Source of the DNA: Bradyrhizobium icense
Lineage (GTDB): Bacteria > Pseudomonadota > Alphaproteobacteria > Rhizobiales > Xanthobacteraceae
Length of the DNA: 64,000 nt
Assembly (NCBI RefSeq): GCF_001693385.1
Contig: NZ_CP016428.1
Coordinates: forward strand, 930,001 to 994,000
Direction: 5' to 3'
Shown here: one piece after another, positions 53,486-63,984 of the stretch
Layout of the letters: each line of letters starts with the position of its first letter
How positions within the stretch are numbered: position 1 is the stretch's first letter
The notes under the pieces: generated by a model
Databases searched by the model: none
Told to the model about the DNA's origin: nothing
Seen by the model: only the letters and a program-made list of their open reading frames with translations
Made by a program: the position numbers and the translations under genes

Positions 53486-54040
53486 ATGCGCCGCTGGCCG
53501 GTCATGGTCGTTGCGGTCGTGACGCTCGGCGCGTTGTCGGGCGCCGTGGCCTATCAGCACGTCGTGCCGCGCCAGGGCGACCATAAAGGCGCGTGGCAGG
53601 AGATCGCCTGGCCATTCCCGCGCGACGGCTGGCCTGCCGGACGCGCCTTTCGTTGCCGCGGCGCGTCGTGTGGCGATGGCGTCGAGGTATACGTTCGGCC
53701 GAAACTCGGCTTCTGCAATTGCGACCGCGGTGTCGCCGATGACGACGAAGTCGACCGCGTCGCCGATGTTGATTTGATCAGCCAGGGCTTCGTGCCGCTC
53801 GCGCCGGGCGAGGTCGTCCAGGTCGCCGATATGGCCGGGCGGACCAGGGCCTATGATCTCAAAGCATCCGATGGTTCGCGGCGCGTCGCCACCGGCATCG
53901 CCGTGTCGCGCCGCTGCGATCTCCTCGTCGCCGTCGCGCACGGTAACGGTGACGCGTGGGAAACGCGGCGCGCGGCGCTGGCGTTGCTGGCGAACCGCGA
54001 AATGACGCGCTGGATGATGGCCGCGATGGAGGGGCGATGA
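53486..54040 (+). CDS. Hypothetical membrane-anchored/exported protein
   Basis: A 184-residue protein. One N-terminal helix (WPVMVVAVVTLGALSGAVAY) and then a soluble domain with GRAFRCRGASCGDGVEVYVR and KLGFCNCDRGV, four cysteines in a pattern that might bind metal or form disulphides. No family was recognised. GAGG lies eight bases before the ATG at 53486; an ATG at 53477 is also possible. It follows the LVIVD gene by 11 bases, so the two probably act together at the cell envelope. Confidence 0.72.
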   Translation: MRRWPVMVVAVVTLGALSGAVAYQHVVPRQGDHKGAWQEIAWPFPRDGWPAGRAFRCRGASCGDGVEVYVRPKLGFCNCDRGVADDDEVDRVADVDLISQGFVPLAPGEVVQVADMAGRTRAYDLKASDGSRRVATGIAVSRRCDLLVAVAHGNGDAWETRRAALALLANREMTRWMMAAMEGR

Positions 54041-54132
54041 CGATAAAGACGGGAGAGGGAGCAGAAGCGCAGCTTCCATCTCTCGTCCGCGCATGCATAA
54101 TGACGTAACCGCTCTCCCACCGAGTTCATCCC

Positions 54133-54750
54133 ATGTCCCTCCAGGTCTATCTCGCCTTTGTCGCCGCCTGCATTGCGCTCGCGCTGTTGCCGGGTCCCGT
54201 TGTCACGCTGCTGATCGCGAACGGCCTGCGGCACGGCACCCGCGCGGCGCTGATCAATTGCGCCGGTGCGCAAACCGGCCTCGCCATCGTGATCGGCATC
54301 GTCGCGGTCGGGCTCACGTCGCTGATGGCGACCATGGGCTACTGGTTCGACTGGGTGCGCTTTGCCGGCGCCGCCTATCTGATATGGCTCGGCATCAAGC
54401 TGATCTGGCAGCCCGCGGAAGGCGTCAACGCCGACGAGCCGCCACCGCCGCCGCGCGGCGGATTTTTCCTGCAGGGCCTGCTGGTGCTGCTCTCCAATCC
54501 GAAGGTGCTGGTCTTCTTCGGCGCGTTCATTCCGCAGTTCATGGACATGGAGAAGGACCACTTCCCGCAGGTGGCCTTGCTCGGCATCACCTTCATGGTG
54601 ATCGCGGCATCGACCGACGCGGTCTACGCGCTGCTGGCCGGCCGCGCGCGAATGTTCTTCTCCAAGCAGCGGACGCGGCTGGTGTCGCGCGTCTCCGGCG
54701 GCTTCATGATCGGCGGCGGCATCTGGCTGGCGCTGACGCGAGCGCGGTGA
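54133..54750 (+). CDS. LysE/RhtB-family amino-acid exporter
   Basis: A 205-residue protein with six helices. LALLPGPVVTLLIANGLRHG is the LysE family signature at the N-terminus, then GAAYLIWLGIKLIWQP and LLVLLSNPKVLVFFGAFIPQ (N-P-K-x-x-x-F). It probably exports an amino acid or derivative, substrate unknown. The ATG lies 8 bases after CATCCC; no clear ribosome site. Confidence 0.9.
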   Translation: MSLQVYLAFVAACIALALLPGPVVTLLIANGLRHGTRAALINCAGAQTGLAIVIGIVAVGLTSLMATMGYWFDWVRFAGAAYLIWLGIKLIWQPAEGVNADEPPPPPRGGFFLQGLLVLLSNPKVLVFFGAFIPQFMDMEKDHFPQVALLGITFMVIAASTDAVYALLAGRARMFFSKQRTRLVSRVSGGFMIGGGIWLALTRAR

Positions 54751-54815
54751 GCGCGCGGTCCCGTCTACAGGTGAGCTTGCTTCAATGGAGCGGCATAGTC
54801 AGGTGAGCCCCCTAG

Positions 54816-55664
54816 CTAGCCCTCCCCCGCAAGAGGGGAGGGAACGGGCCCTTCGCCTTGGCGAGACGCGATCAGTTGCTGCTTGCGCAACATCTCCTCA
54901 ATTTCCCCAAGTATCCGCGCCAGCCGTTCGGCCCACGCTTTTTCGCCCGCCTGATCCGAAATCAAATCCTGGCGGATTTCGATGCCCGTATTCATCAACC
55001 CGCGCGCCTCGCCATGCACCGGAATCGTGTAATCGGTCTCGTCGCTGACCGCATAGGGCTCGTTGTCGCCGACCACCAGATCGCCCTCGGCGCGCAACAG
55101 CTTTAGCAACAGCGGCGGCAGATGCTTGTCGCGGTGGTAGAGCGTGCCGATATGCCAGGGCCGTGCGATCCCGGCATAGACGGGCGTGAAACTGTGCAGC
55201 GACACCAGCACCGTCGGCATGGCAGTGCTGCTGCGCTGGTCGATGATCTCGTCGATCCGCCGGTGGTACGGATCGAAGATCTGCGCCCGCCGTATCGCGG
55301 CTGCCTCGCGCGAAATGCCTTCATTGCCGGGAATCGTGGTCGCCTCGCTGATGCGCGGTATCGAGCTTGCGACATGCGGCGGACGGTTGCAGTCGATGAC
55401 GAGCCGTGAGTAGCGCTGCACGATCAGATGAGCATCGAGATGTCTTGAGAGCGCTTCCGCGACGCCGGCAATGCCGATGTCCCAGGCAATATGGCGTGTC
55501 AGTTCGCTCTCGGGCAGGCCGAGGTCGCCGAGCACGCGCGGAATGAGCCTTCCATAGTGGTCGCACGTGAGCAGAAACGGCGAGCAGCCTGCGCTGTTGT
55601 ATTCGTGGACTGGAGGAACATCCTCGGCGCTGAGGAGCAGGGCGGGGCCGGCGGCGTCGTTCAA
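54816..55664 (-). CDS. N-formylglutamate amidohydrolase family protein
   Basis: A 282-residue protein of the FGase family: LLTCDHYGRLIPR, DIGIAGVAEALSRHLDAHLI, the tail of which holds RLVIDCNRP, then VLVSLHSFTPVY (metal ligand H) and GDNEPYAVSDETDYTIPVHG. It deformylates N-formyl-glutamate (histidine degradation) or a relative. I choose the TTG at 55664, with AAGGAAA just upstream; the ORF starts at the ATG 55787, without a ribosome site. The last residues are coded by a palindromic repeat. Confidence 0.82.
   Translation of the reverse strand: MNDAAGPALLLSAEDVPPVHEYNSAGCSPFLLTCDHYGRLIPRVLGDLGLPESELTRHIAWDIGIAGVAEALSRHLDAHLIVQRYSRLVIDCNRPPHVASSIPRISEATTIPGNEGISREAAAIRRAQIFDPYHRRIDEIIDQRSSTAMPTVLVSLHSFTPVYAGIARPWHIGTLYHRDKHLPPLLLKLLRAEGDLVVGDNEPYAVSDETDYTIPVHGEARGLMNTGIEIRQDLISDQAGEKAWAERLARILGEIEEMLRKQQLIASRQGEGPVPSPLAGEG
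54819..54843. repeat. Short CCCTCCCC palindrome
   Basis: CCCTCCCC/GGGGAGGG around a CGCAAGA loop, similar to the unit at 9634-9658. It forms the 3' end of the amidohydrolase gene. Confidence 0.65.
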
Positions 55665-55816
55665 CGTAGTTTCCTTGAAGGATTGCGGTTCGATGAGAAT
55701 TATCAGAATCGATGGTCGCTTGACGATGCCGTTCCGGATGCTTCCCCACAAGACCGTTTTGGCGCCGGGCCGCCCGGTGGATTGCATCGCTTCGCCCGCA
55801 ATGACATAGAAATTCC

Positions 55817-56215
55817 ATGATTTCAGATCGACTGTTCGTCTACGGCACGCTGATGCGCGGCTTCGACCATCCGATGGCGCAGCTATTGTCGCGCAGTGCG
55901 GATTTTTTGGGCACGGCTACCTGCCGCGGCCGGCTCTATCTCATCAAGCATTATCCGGGGCTGGTGCTGTCGGATGAGCCTGACGACGTCGTGTTCGGCG
56001 AACTCTATCGCCTGCGCGATCGCGACGCGTTGCTGGCCGAGTTCGACATGTATGAGGCCTGCGGCGCCGGCTTTCCTGAGCCGACCGAATACATCCGCCG
56101 CATGCTGCCGCTGTCGCTCGAAGACGGTACCGTCGGCGAGGCGTGGACCTATGTCTACAACTGGCCGGTCACCAGCCTGCCGCGCATCGCCTCGGGGAAA
56201 TTTCTGGAGGACTAG
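55817..56215 (+). CDS. Gamma-glutamylcyclotransferase-like (AIG2) protein
   Basis: A 132-residue protein: DRLFVYGTLMRGFDHPM is the family's Y-G-T-L-M-x-G loop, followed by GRLYLIKHYPGLVLSDEPDD, a middle EFDMYEACGAGF with the catalytic-type E, and PTEYIRRMLPLSL. It may form 5-oxoproline from gamma-glutamyl compounds. It starts 28 bases after the amidohydrolase N-terminus on the other strand, and its stop overlaps the chlorite dismutase stop by four bases. Confidence 0.87.
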   Translation: MISDRLFVYGTLMRGFDHPMAQLLSRSADFLGTATCRGRLYLIKHYPGLVLSDEPDDVVFGELYRLRDRDALLAEFDMYEACGAGFPEPTEYIRRMLPLSLEDGTVGEAWTYVYNWPVTSLPRIASGKFLED

Positions 56216-56778
56216 CCCGCATCCAGCCTTTCCCGCTCCAATCTGATATCCACCTCGCGCTCGACATAGCGCCATTCCTCGGTGGCGCGCAGCGTGCGGA
56301 CCAGCTCCTCGAACGTATCAGCATGTTCGGGCGCGTATTCGAACCAGGTCAGGAAGTCGAAGGGCTCGCCGAGATCGCGGCTGTGATAGAGCTGGCGGGC
56401 GATCGCCGGCAGGTATTTCAGGCTGTCGGCGATGTGGTGGGATTTGTCCTCGAAGATCTGCCGCCGCTCCTCCTGCGTCAGCTCCCACCACGCCGCCGAT
56501 TTCTTGATCGGGATCAGTGCGGCATAGGTCGCCTCAGGCCGGCCGATCTCGGCCCGCGCGGCCTCGAGCTCGTTCTTCTCAGCGCGCTCGGTGTAGCGCA
56601 GATGGCTGGCGACGCCGGCCAGCCGCCAGGAGGTCGGCGAGGGCAGGATCGGCAATGCGATCGACAGGGAATGCACAACCGACAGCGACGGCGTTGGCGA
56701 AAGCGCCGCGCCCTTGACCGGCGCAAACCGCGTCACCCGCCACGCCCCGCTCCTGCCACCCCGGAACACCGTGAACAT
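56212..56778 (-). CDS. cld: Chlorite dismutase, short dimeric type
   Basis: A 188-residue haem b enzyme converting chlorite to chloride and O2. It matches the Nitrobacter-type short Cld as I recall it: WWELTQEERRQIFEDKSHHI, SLKYLPAIARQLYHSRD, FDFLTWFEYAPEHA, TEEWRYVEREVDIRL. The proximal His115 and distal Arg128 are present and spaced by 13 as in the Nitrobacter enzyme. The ATG at 56778 begins MFTVFRGGRSGAWRV. Whether it meets chlorite in vivo is unclear; no perchlorate reductase is nearby. Confidence 0.9.
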   Translation of the reverse strand: MFTVFRGGRSGAWRVTRFAPVKGAALSPTPSLSVVHSLSIALPILPSPTSWRLAGVASHLRYTERAEKNELEAARAEIGRPEATYAALIPIKKSAAWWELTQEERRQIFEDKSHHIADSLKYLPAIARQLYHSRDLGEPFDFLTWFEYAPEHADTFEELVRTLRATEEWRYVEREVDIRLERERLDAG

Positions 56779-56860
56779 GCGGGGTATGGAAGCGCGGAAC
56801 TGGAAGGGATTCAAGCCTCACGCCGTCATTTCCGGCGCGCGAAGCGAACCTGAAATCTCG

Positions 56861-57175
56861 TCAGGCCCGCTTCTTCGGCTTGACCTTCTGCTGCATGTAG
56901 GAGCGCAGCACCGCATTGATACGGCGCTGATAGCCGTCGCCTTCCTTCTTGAAGAAGTCGAGCACGTCCTCATCGACGCGAATGGAGATGGCTCTTTTCT
57001 TCGCGGGAATAACCAGAACGGCATCAGACCAGTCGACATCGATCGCAGCCGCATCGGGATCGTTTGCGACGGCCTTGGCGATCTCTTCATCGGTGAGCGC
57101 GTCGACTCGCGCCCAGTCAGTCTTGCCCTTTCGGCGGTCGCCCCATTTTCGCGTGACGATATGCTCTTTCTTCAT
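56861..57175 (-). CDS. brnA: BrnA-family antitoxin
   Basis: A 104-residue antitoxin. The C-terminal ribbon-helix-helix-like part reads KKRAISIRVDEDVLDFFKKE then GDGYQRRINAVLRSYMQ, the BrnA signature. It would bind the BrnT RNase-like toxin and repress the pair. The ATG lies inside the brnT remnant by about 59 bases. It appears intact, while brnT is not. Confidence 0.9.
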   Translation of the reverse strand: MKKEHIVTRKWGDRRKGKTDWARVDALTDEEIAKAVANDPDAAAIDVDWSDAVLVIPAKKRAISIRVDEDVLDFFKKEGDGYQRRINAVLRSYMQQKVKPKKRA

Positions 57176-57436
57176 TTTTCCTTGCGCGGCGAGCTGAGAT
57201 GATCCGGATAACGTCCGCCCGCCGTGTAAACACGACGGTGATCAGTCGATCTCCTGATGAGCCTACAGCGATCCAGCGCTCCTCGTTGTTGCGATCGGAT
57301 CGTCGAAGAAGATAGGTTCGTAAAAGATTTCGATTGCACCGTCGAAATCAATTCCGTGTTTGGCAAGATTCGAATCGCTTTTACGACTATCCCACTCGAA
57401 CCCATTAACGGATTCATGGTCGAAGCTTTCGGTCAT
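57117..57436 (-). pseudogene. brnT: BrnT toxin gene broken by a one-base frameshift
   Basis: The ATG at 57436 starts MTESFDHESVNGFEWDSRKS, then DSNLAKHGIDFDGAIEIFYE (BrnT N-terminus). From about 57312 the coding shifts by one base to LLRRSDRNNEERWIAVGSSG, and on to VVFTRRADVIRIISARRARK and a stop at 57117. Adding one base near 57310-57316 restores the full BrnT. The unshifted frame stops at about 57268. So the toxin is probably inactive and brnA is an orphan, unless the shift is a sequencing error. Confidence 0.78.
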
Positions 57437-57509
57437 GTTCACGTTCCATACGATAGTGGCCTCGCGCGACTACCCACGGACGATTCCATCCCGAAATTTT
57501 CTTCTATTG

Positions 57510-57525
57510 TTGTATGTATATACAA
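57510..57525. promoter_or_regulatory. TTGTATGTATATACAA palindrome: candidate BrnA operator
   Basis: A 16-bp near-perfect inverted repeat 74 bases before the brnT start, A/T-rich, suiting a ribbon-helix-helix repressor dimer. Confidence 0.5.
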
Positions 57526-57684
57526 ATGTATCGCGCCTGTCAACCCGACCAACCGCTCGGATTTTTCCAAGACTGAATGACCTGTGAATAGCGGCGAGAA
57601 GCCCGATAAACATCGCTTTCGGGGTCGTCCTCCCTATATCCCTATCGGTTGGCACAAGCCTTCGACTCGGCAAAAACTCACCCC

Positions 57685-59688
57685 ATGCGCTTCACGCCCC
57701 AATTTCTCGACGAACTGCGCGCCCGGCTTCCGGTTTCGGAAGTCGTGGGCCGGCGCGTCAAGTTGAAGAAGGCGGGAAGGGAATTTAAGGGGCTGTCGCC
57801 GTTCCAGCAGGAGAAGACGCCCTCTTTCACGGTCAACGACCAGAAGCAATTCTACCACGACTTCTCGACCGGAAAGCACGGCAACATTTTCGACTTCGTC
57901 ATGGAGACGGAAGGCGTGTCGTTTCCGGAGGCCGTCGAGCGCCTCGCCGGGATGGCCGGCATGGCGCTGCCGGCGGCGACCCCTGACGCTGCGCGCCACG
58001 AGCAGCGCCGCAAGACGCTGCACGACGTGATGGAACTTGCGGCAAAATTCTTTGCCGATACGCTGGCCTCGCGCAACGGCGCCAAGGCGCGCGGCTATCT
58101 CGGCGACCGCGGCATTTCGCCGGCAACGCAATTGCAGTTTCGCCTCGGCTATGCCCCGGGCGAGCGCTTTGCGCTGAAAGAGTATCTGGGCGCGCAGGGC
58201 ATTTCCACCGAGGACATGGTGGAAGCAGGGCTACTCGTCGGCGGCGACGATATTCCCGTGCCCTATGATCGCTTCCGCGACCGCGTGATGTTTCCGATCG
58301 CGGATGCCCGAGGCCGCGTCATCGCCTTCGGCGGCCGCGCGCTGGAAAAGGACGTTCCGGCAAAATATCTGAACTCGCCGGAAACGCCGCTGTTTCACAA
58401 GGGCGACAATCTCTACAACCTCGCCACCGCACGGCAGGCGACGCATAACGGCGCGCCGCTGATCGTGGTCGAAGGCTATGTCGACGTCATCGCCATGGTC
58501 ACCGCGGGCTTTGCCGGCGCGGTTGCCCCGCTCGGCACCGCGCTGACCGAAAACCAGCTCGCGTTGCTCTGGAAGATGGCGGACGAGCCGCTCCTCTGCT
58601 TCGACGGCGACCGCGCCGGACAGAAAGCAGCGTACCGCGCCGCCGATCTGGCGATGCCGAATCTGTTGCCCGGCAAGAGCCTGCGCTTCGCGCTGCTGCC
58701 GGAGGGGCAGGACCCCGACGACCTCGCGCGAACCGGCGGCCGCGTCGCGATCGAAGAGGTGATCGGAGCCGCGCGCGGGCTCGCTGATATGATCTGGTCG
58801 CGGGAGATCGAGGGCGGCACGTTTGCAACTCCCGAACGGCGCGCGGCGCTGGAAGCACGTATCAACGAACTCTCCAACGGCATCCGCGACGAGGTCGTGC
58901 GCCGCTATTATCGCCAGGATCTCGCCGAACGCCTGCAGCGCACCTTTGCGCCGGACGGCGCCCGTGGCGGCTATGGCCGGGGTGGCTTCCAGACCAGGCG
59001 AGGCGAATCACCCCGCGGCTTTGCCCCGCGCGGAGCCGGGCCGGCCGGCCGATTCGCCCCCCGTGGCGGCCGCCCGCCGGGGATAGTTTCAGGAATTGCC
59101 CCCGGCCCCTACCAGGCGGCGAGCCCCCAGCTTGCGACCAGCCCGATCATGCGCGGCCAGCGCAGCGCGATGTCCCGCCGCGAGGCCCTGATCCTGCAAT
59201 CCCTGATCAACCACCCCTGGCTGCTGCACGATCATCTGGAGGAAGTGGCCGCCCTGGAACTGGCCCATCCCGAGGCCAACAAGCTCCGCGCCGGCATTAT
59301 CGCAGCCTTCGCCAACGACCATCACCATTCCCCCGATGTCGAGGAGCAGGCCGAGAAAATGCGCGCCGATCTCGAAGCACGTGGATTAGGCGAGGTTCTT
59401 CAACGGGTTGAGCGGGCGATCACGACCGCGGCGGTATGGGCCGCCATGCCCGGTGCGGCCCGCGAGGACGTTTTGGCGACCTGGCAGCAACTCGTTGTCT
59501 TGCATCAGAAAACGCACGCCCTACTTAGGGAGAGGAAAGATGCCGAACTGGCATTGGCCGAGGAGACCAGCGAGGCCAATCTGGCATGGCTGAAGGACGT
59601 CAGCGCCCGGCTGGACTCCCTTGACGGCACCGAGGCCCTGATCGAGGGCTTTGGCGAGCTTTCGGGCCGGTTCCGCAAAAGTGTTTGA
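57685..59688 (+). CDS. dnaG: DNA primase DnaG, zinc-ligand-free
   Basis: A 667-residue primase. The N-terminal CHC2 domain is present but the ligands are gone: residues 38-41 read SPFQ where C-P-F-H is usual and FYHDFSTG (56-63) replaces the C-x-x-C loop. The TOPRIM core is intact (VVEGYVDVIAM and CFDGDRAGQKAAYRA), and a C-terminal DnaB-binding helical domain follows a Gly/Arg-rich linker (GGYGRGGFQTRRGESPRGFA...). The ATG at 57685 starts MRFTPQFLDELRARLPVSEV; the 12 upstream codons are not used. It precedes rpoD as in other alphaproteobacteria. Confidence 0.95.
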   Translation: MRFTPQFLDELRARLPVSEVVGRRVKLKKAGREFKGLSPFQQEKTPSFTVNDQKQFYHDFSTGKHGNIFDFVMETEGVSFPEAVERLAGMAGMALPAATPDAARHEQRRKTLHDVMELAAKFFADTLASRNGAKARGYLGDRGISPATQLQFRLGYAPGERFALKEYLGAQGISTEDMVEAGLLVGGDDIPVPYDRFRDRVMFPIADARGRVIAFGGRALEKDVPAKYLNSPETPLFHKGDNLYNLATARQATHNGAPLIVVEGYVDVIAMVTAGFAGAVAPLGTALTENQLALLWKMADEPLLCFDGDRAGQKAAYRAADLAMPNLLPGKSLRFALLPEGQDPDDLARTGGRVAIEEVIGAARGLADMIWSREIEGGTFATPERRAALEARINELSNGIRDEVVRRYYRQDLAERLQRTFAPDGARGGYGRGGFQTRRGESPRGFAPRGAGPAGRFAPRGGRPPGIVSGIAPGPYQAASPQLATSPIMRGQRSAMSRREALILQSLINHPWLLHDHLEEVAALELAHPEANKLRAGIIAAFANDHHHSPDVEEQAEKMRADLEARGLGEVLQRVERAITTAAVWAAMPGAAREDVLATWQQLVVLHQKTHALLRERKDAELALAEETSEANLAWLKDVSARLDSLDGTEALIEGFGELSGRFRKSV

Positions 59689-60029
59689 CGATTAAAAAAT
59701 GATGCGGACGGCCTTGGCCGGGCCCGCGAAAAGACTCGCCAAATCCATGATTTGGCGGCAAAAACAGGGTTAAGCAAAGCTTAAGGGCCTTCGGGCTACG
59801 AAAGACAGAAACCGGTGATGCGGAAGGCAGGGGTGGCGACGGTCTGCGCCGCCCTTTGCGCGTCGTAACCATGGTGCGGAAAAGCGGGTGCCGCTTTCGG
59901 CCGATCATGCGAAGGCGAATGAACAGAGCAAGGTGACGGTCGAACGACGTCATCTCGAACGAATTGAGTTGAAGAGCGCGGGTGGCGGCGACGCACGCCC
60001 GCATGAAGCGCGTTTCGGGAGCTTGATGA
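59689..60029. other. dnaG-rpoD intergenic region
   Basis: 340 bases without a supportable ORF. A hairpin GCCAAAT (59738-59744) / ATTTGGC (59750-59756), followed by GGCAAAAAC, could end or slow dnaG transcription. The rest is probably the rpoD promoter and leader. Confidence 0.5.
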
Positions 60030-62141
<2,112 letters not shown>

Positions 62142-62210
62142 GGTTGCTTATGCCCTTGTTCTTCCGAGGGCTTGAGAGTGACACGAGGACTAGCTTAGCT
62201 GAATCAAGAG

Positions 62211-62240
62211 AAGAAGCCGCTTGTGGAGCGGTTTCTTAAT
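62211..62240 (+). terminator. Hairpin after rpoD
   Basis: AAGAAGCCGCT (62211-62221) / AGCGGTTTCTT (62227-62237), eleven pairs with one G-U, a five-base loop and a weak T/A tail; probable rpoD terminator. Confidence 0.65.
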
Positions 62241-62289
62241 TGATCGTCCCTGACTTGAAGAAGGCTTACGAACAAGGTTAGGGTTGTCT

Positions 62290-62946
62290 ATGCTGATTGG
62301 CGCCAAGAGCTTTCAAAATCGTGAAGAAGGGCATGCGGAGCGGCTCAGCGAGAACGCTTCGGATCTATATTTTTCGGCTGATGTTGAGACTGACGGACCT
62401 ATTCCGGGACCATATTCCATTTTGTCGTTCGCGATTGTGTATGCTGGGTCGTTCGACGGGCACAAATTCGTGCGTCCGCAGGATTACAATCAAGTTTTCT
62501 ACCGCGAGTTGAGGCCGATTTCCGATTCTTTCCAGCAGGAAGCTTTGGATGTAAACGGGCTTGATCGCGATCGGCTGTGCGCGGAAGGCGCCGCGCCTGA
62601 GTCAGCTATGACTGAGGCGTTCCATTGGATTACTGCGAATGCAAATGGCGCGAAGCCGGTACTGGTTGCATATCCGCTCAGTTTTGATTGGACTTGGTTG
62701 TATTGGTATTTCACAAATTTCTGTCCGAAGGGCTCTCCTTTCGACTATTCACGATGCTTTGATATAAAGACTGCACATGCGGTCAAGGCCGGGATACCGA
62801 TATCGCGAGCCGGTCGTTCGAAACTTAATTCCTATTTGTCGTCCAAGCGGCAACACACCCATCATGCCGTTGACGACGCGATTGAGCAGGCGGAGATTTT
62901 CGCAAACATATTCGAGTGGGCGGGTGTTTATGAGCGAACTCGTTAG
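62290..62946 (+). CDS. DEDDh-type 3'-5' exonuclease-like protein
   Basis: A 218-residue protein with the DEDDh exonuclease pattern: FSADVETDGP (Asp31, Glu33 of motif I), LVAYPLSFDWTWLYWYF (motif II Asp), HTHHAVDDAIEQA (His191 and Asp196 of motif III). The motif set resembles DnaQ/RNase T relatives. ATG 62290 is used; a TTG at 62284 is possible. It overlaps the next gene by 17 bases. The base composition is clearly more A/T-rich than rpoD. The function is unknown. Confidence 0.75.
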   Translation: MLIGAKSFQNREEGHAERLSENASDLYFSADVETDGPIPGPYSILSFAIVYAGSFDGHKFVRPQDYNQVFYRELRPISDSFQQEALDVNGLDRDRLCAEGAAPESAMTEAFHWITANANGAKPVLVAYPLSFDWTWLYWYFTNFCPKGSPFDYSRCFDIKTAHAVKAGIPISRAGRSKLNSYLSSKRQHTHHAVDDAIEQAEIFANIFEWAGVYERTR

Positions 62947-63946
62947 ACGCCGGGACTATTCTGCCGAGATCATCCAAAAACTTCGAACTGAATTCGTTGG
63001 TGCCAGCAAGTTTGCCGCAGGTAAAGCATGCGTCTATGCGACGGGGTCGTTCGGCCGCTGGGAAGCCAGCGAACATAGCGACTTGGATCTATTTATTGCA
63101 GGAATGAGCGAGAGGGTTCCGCGCGCCGATAGTTCCGGCGAAGATTTCGGGCCGGCAAACATCCTCAATCATCTTGACGAAATCTGTGTACAAGCGGAAC
63201 TCATCCAGCGATCTCGCAGTCTTGGATTTCCGGAGTTTTCTGGAGATGGCCGATATCTCGATCATCATTCCATCTATGAGTTTACCAACGCGCTCGGAAC
63301 AGAAAAAGACGATGTAGCAAATACATTTACAGCGAGGCTTCTGTTATTGCTGGAGAGCAAGCCGCTTGTGGAAGACGGGATCTACGACGAGATCGTCAGG
63401 GGTGTCATCGATAGTTACTGGAGGGACTATCCGGATCACAACGCAACCTTCATGCCAGCATTTTTGGCGAATGATATTCTGAGAATTTGGCGAACCTTCT
63501 GTGTGAACTATGAAGCTAGGACTGAGCGAGAGCCTGAAGATAAGAAGGCTAGTGGGAAACTCAAGAACTACAAGTTAAAGCACAGCAGGATGCTAACCTG
63601 CTATTCCGCCCTCCTGTACCTGCTCGCAGTCTACAATTCAAAGAAATCCGTTGCGCCTTCCGATGCAGTTGCAATGACGAAGTTGACTCCAACCGGACGA
63701 TTGGAGTGGCTTCAAGACAACGTCGCTCCAAAGGAAGCAAAGGGCACGCTCGTCAACCTTTTAGGCCACTATGATCGATTTTTGGAGACGACCAACTTTA
63801 AGGAAGAAGATCTGATCCAGAAATTCTTGGATAAGGAATTGCGCCACAAATATGCGGCAGCAGCTCATGAATTCGGTGATTCAATGTTTGAAGCGTTGGA
63901 GATAATAGGAGCGAGAAGTCCGTTCCATCGACTTTTGGTCGTCTAG
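62930..63946 (+). CDS. Nucleotidyltransferase-fold protein of unknown function
   Basis: A 338-residue protein with a polymerase-beta-type NT motif ATGSFGRWEASEHSDLDLFI (Gly39-Ser40, Asp51, Asp53), then a helical C-terminus with few conserved blocks (KLKHSRMLTCYSALLYLLAV). The ATG at 62930 lies within the exonuclease gene, so the two are coupled. It could be a nucleotidyl-transferase acting on a nucleic acid or protein; it does not look like the short MNT of the HepT-MNT system or like GlnD as a whole. A/T-rich like its neighbour. Confidence 0.75.
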   Translation: MSELVRRRDYSAEIIQKLRTEFVGASKFAAGKACVYATGSFGRWEASEHSDLDLFIAGMSERVPRADSSGEDFGPANILNHLDEICVQAELIQRSRSLGFPEFSGDGRYLDHHSIYEFTNALGTEKDDVANTFTARLLLLLESKPLVEDGIYDEIVRGVIDSYWRDYPDHNATFMPAFLANDILRIWRTFCVNYEARTEREPEDKKASGKLKNYKLKHSRMLTCYSALLYLLAVYNSKKSVAPSDAVAMTKLTPTGRLEWLQDNVAPKEAKGTLVNLLGHYDRFLETTNFKEEDLIQKFLDKELRHKYAAAAHEFGDSMFEALEIIGARSPFHRLLVV

Positions 63947-63957
63947 GCCTTTGACTT

Positions 63958-63984
63958 GCCGACTTAGATAGCGATCAAGTCGGC
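63958..63984 (+). terminator. Hairpin after the exonuclease/nucleotidyltransferase pair
   Basis: GCCGACTT/AAGTCGGC, eight perfect pairs with an 11-base loop, no T-run in sight. Likely the end of the operon. Confidence 0.45.

Noticed and set aside
57172..57417. 81-codon ORF as the real gene before brnA
   Set aside because: This frame overlaps brnA by ATGA and looks coupled, but its translation has no family while the other two frames together give BrnT.
62930..63946. HepT-MNT toxin-antitoxin
   Set aside because: The nucleotidyltransferase protein is far longer than MNT and the partner is an exonuclease, not a HEPN protein.
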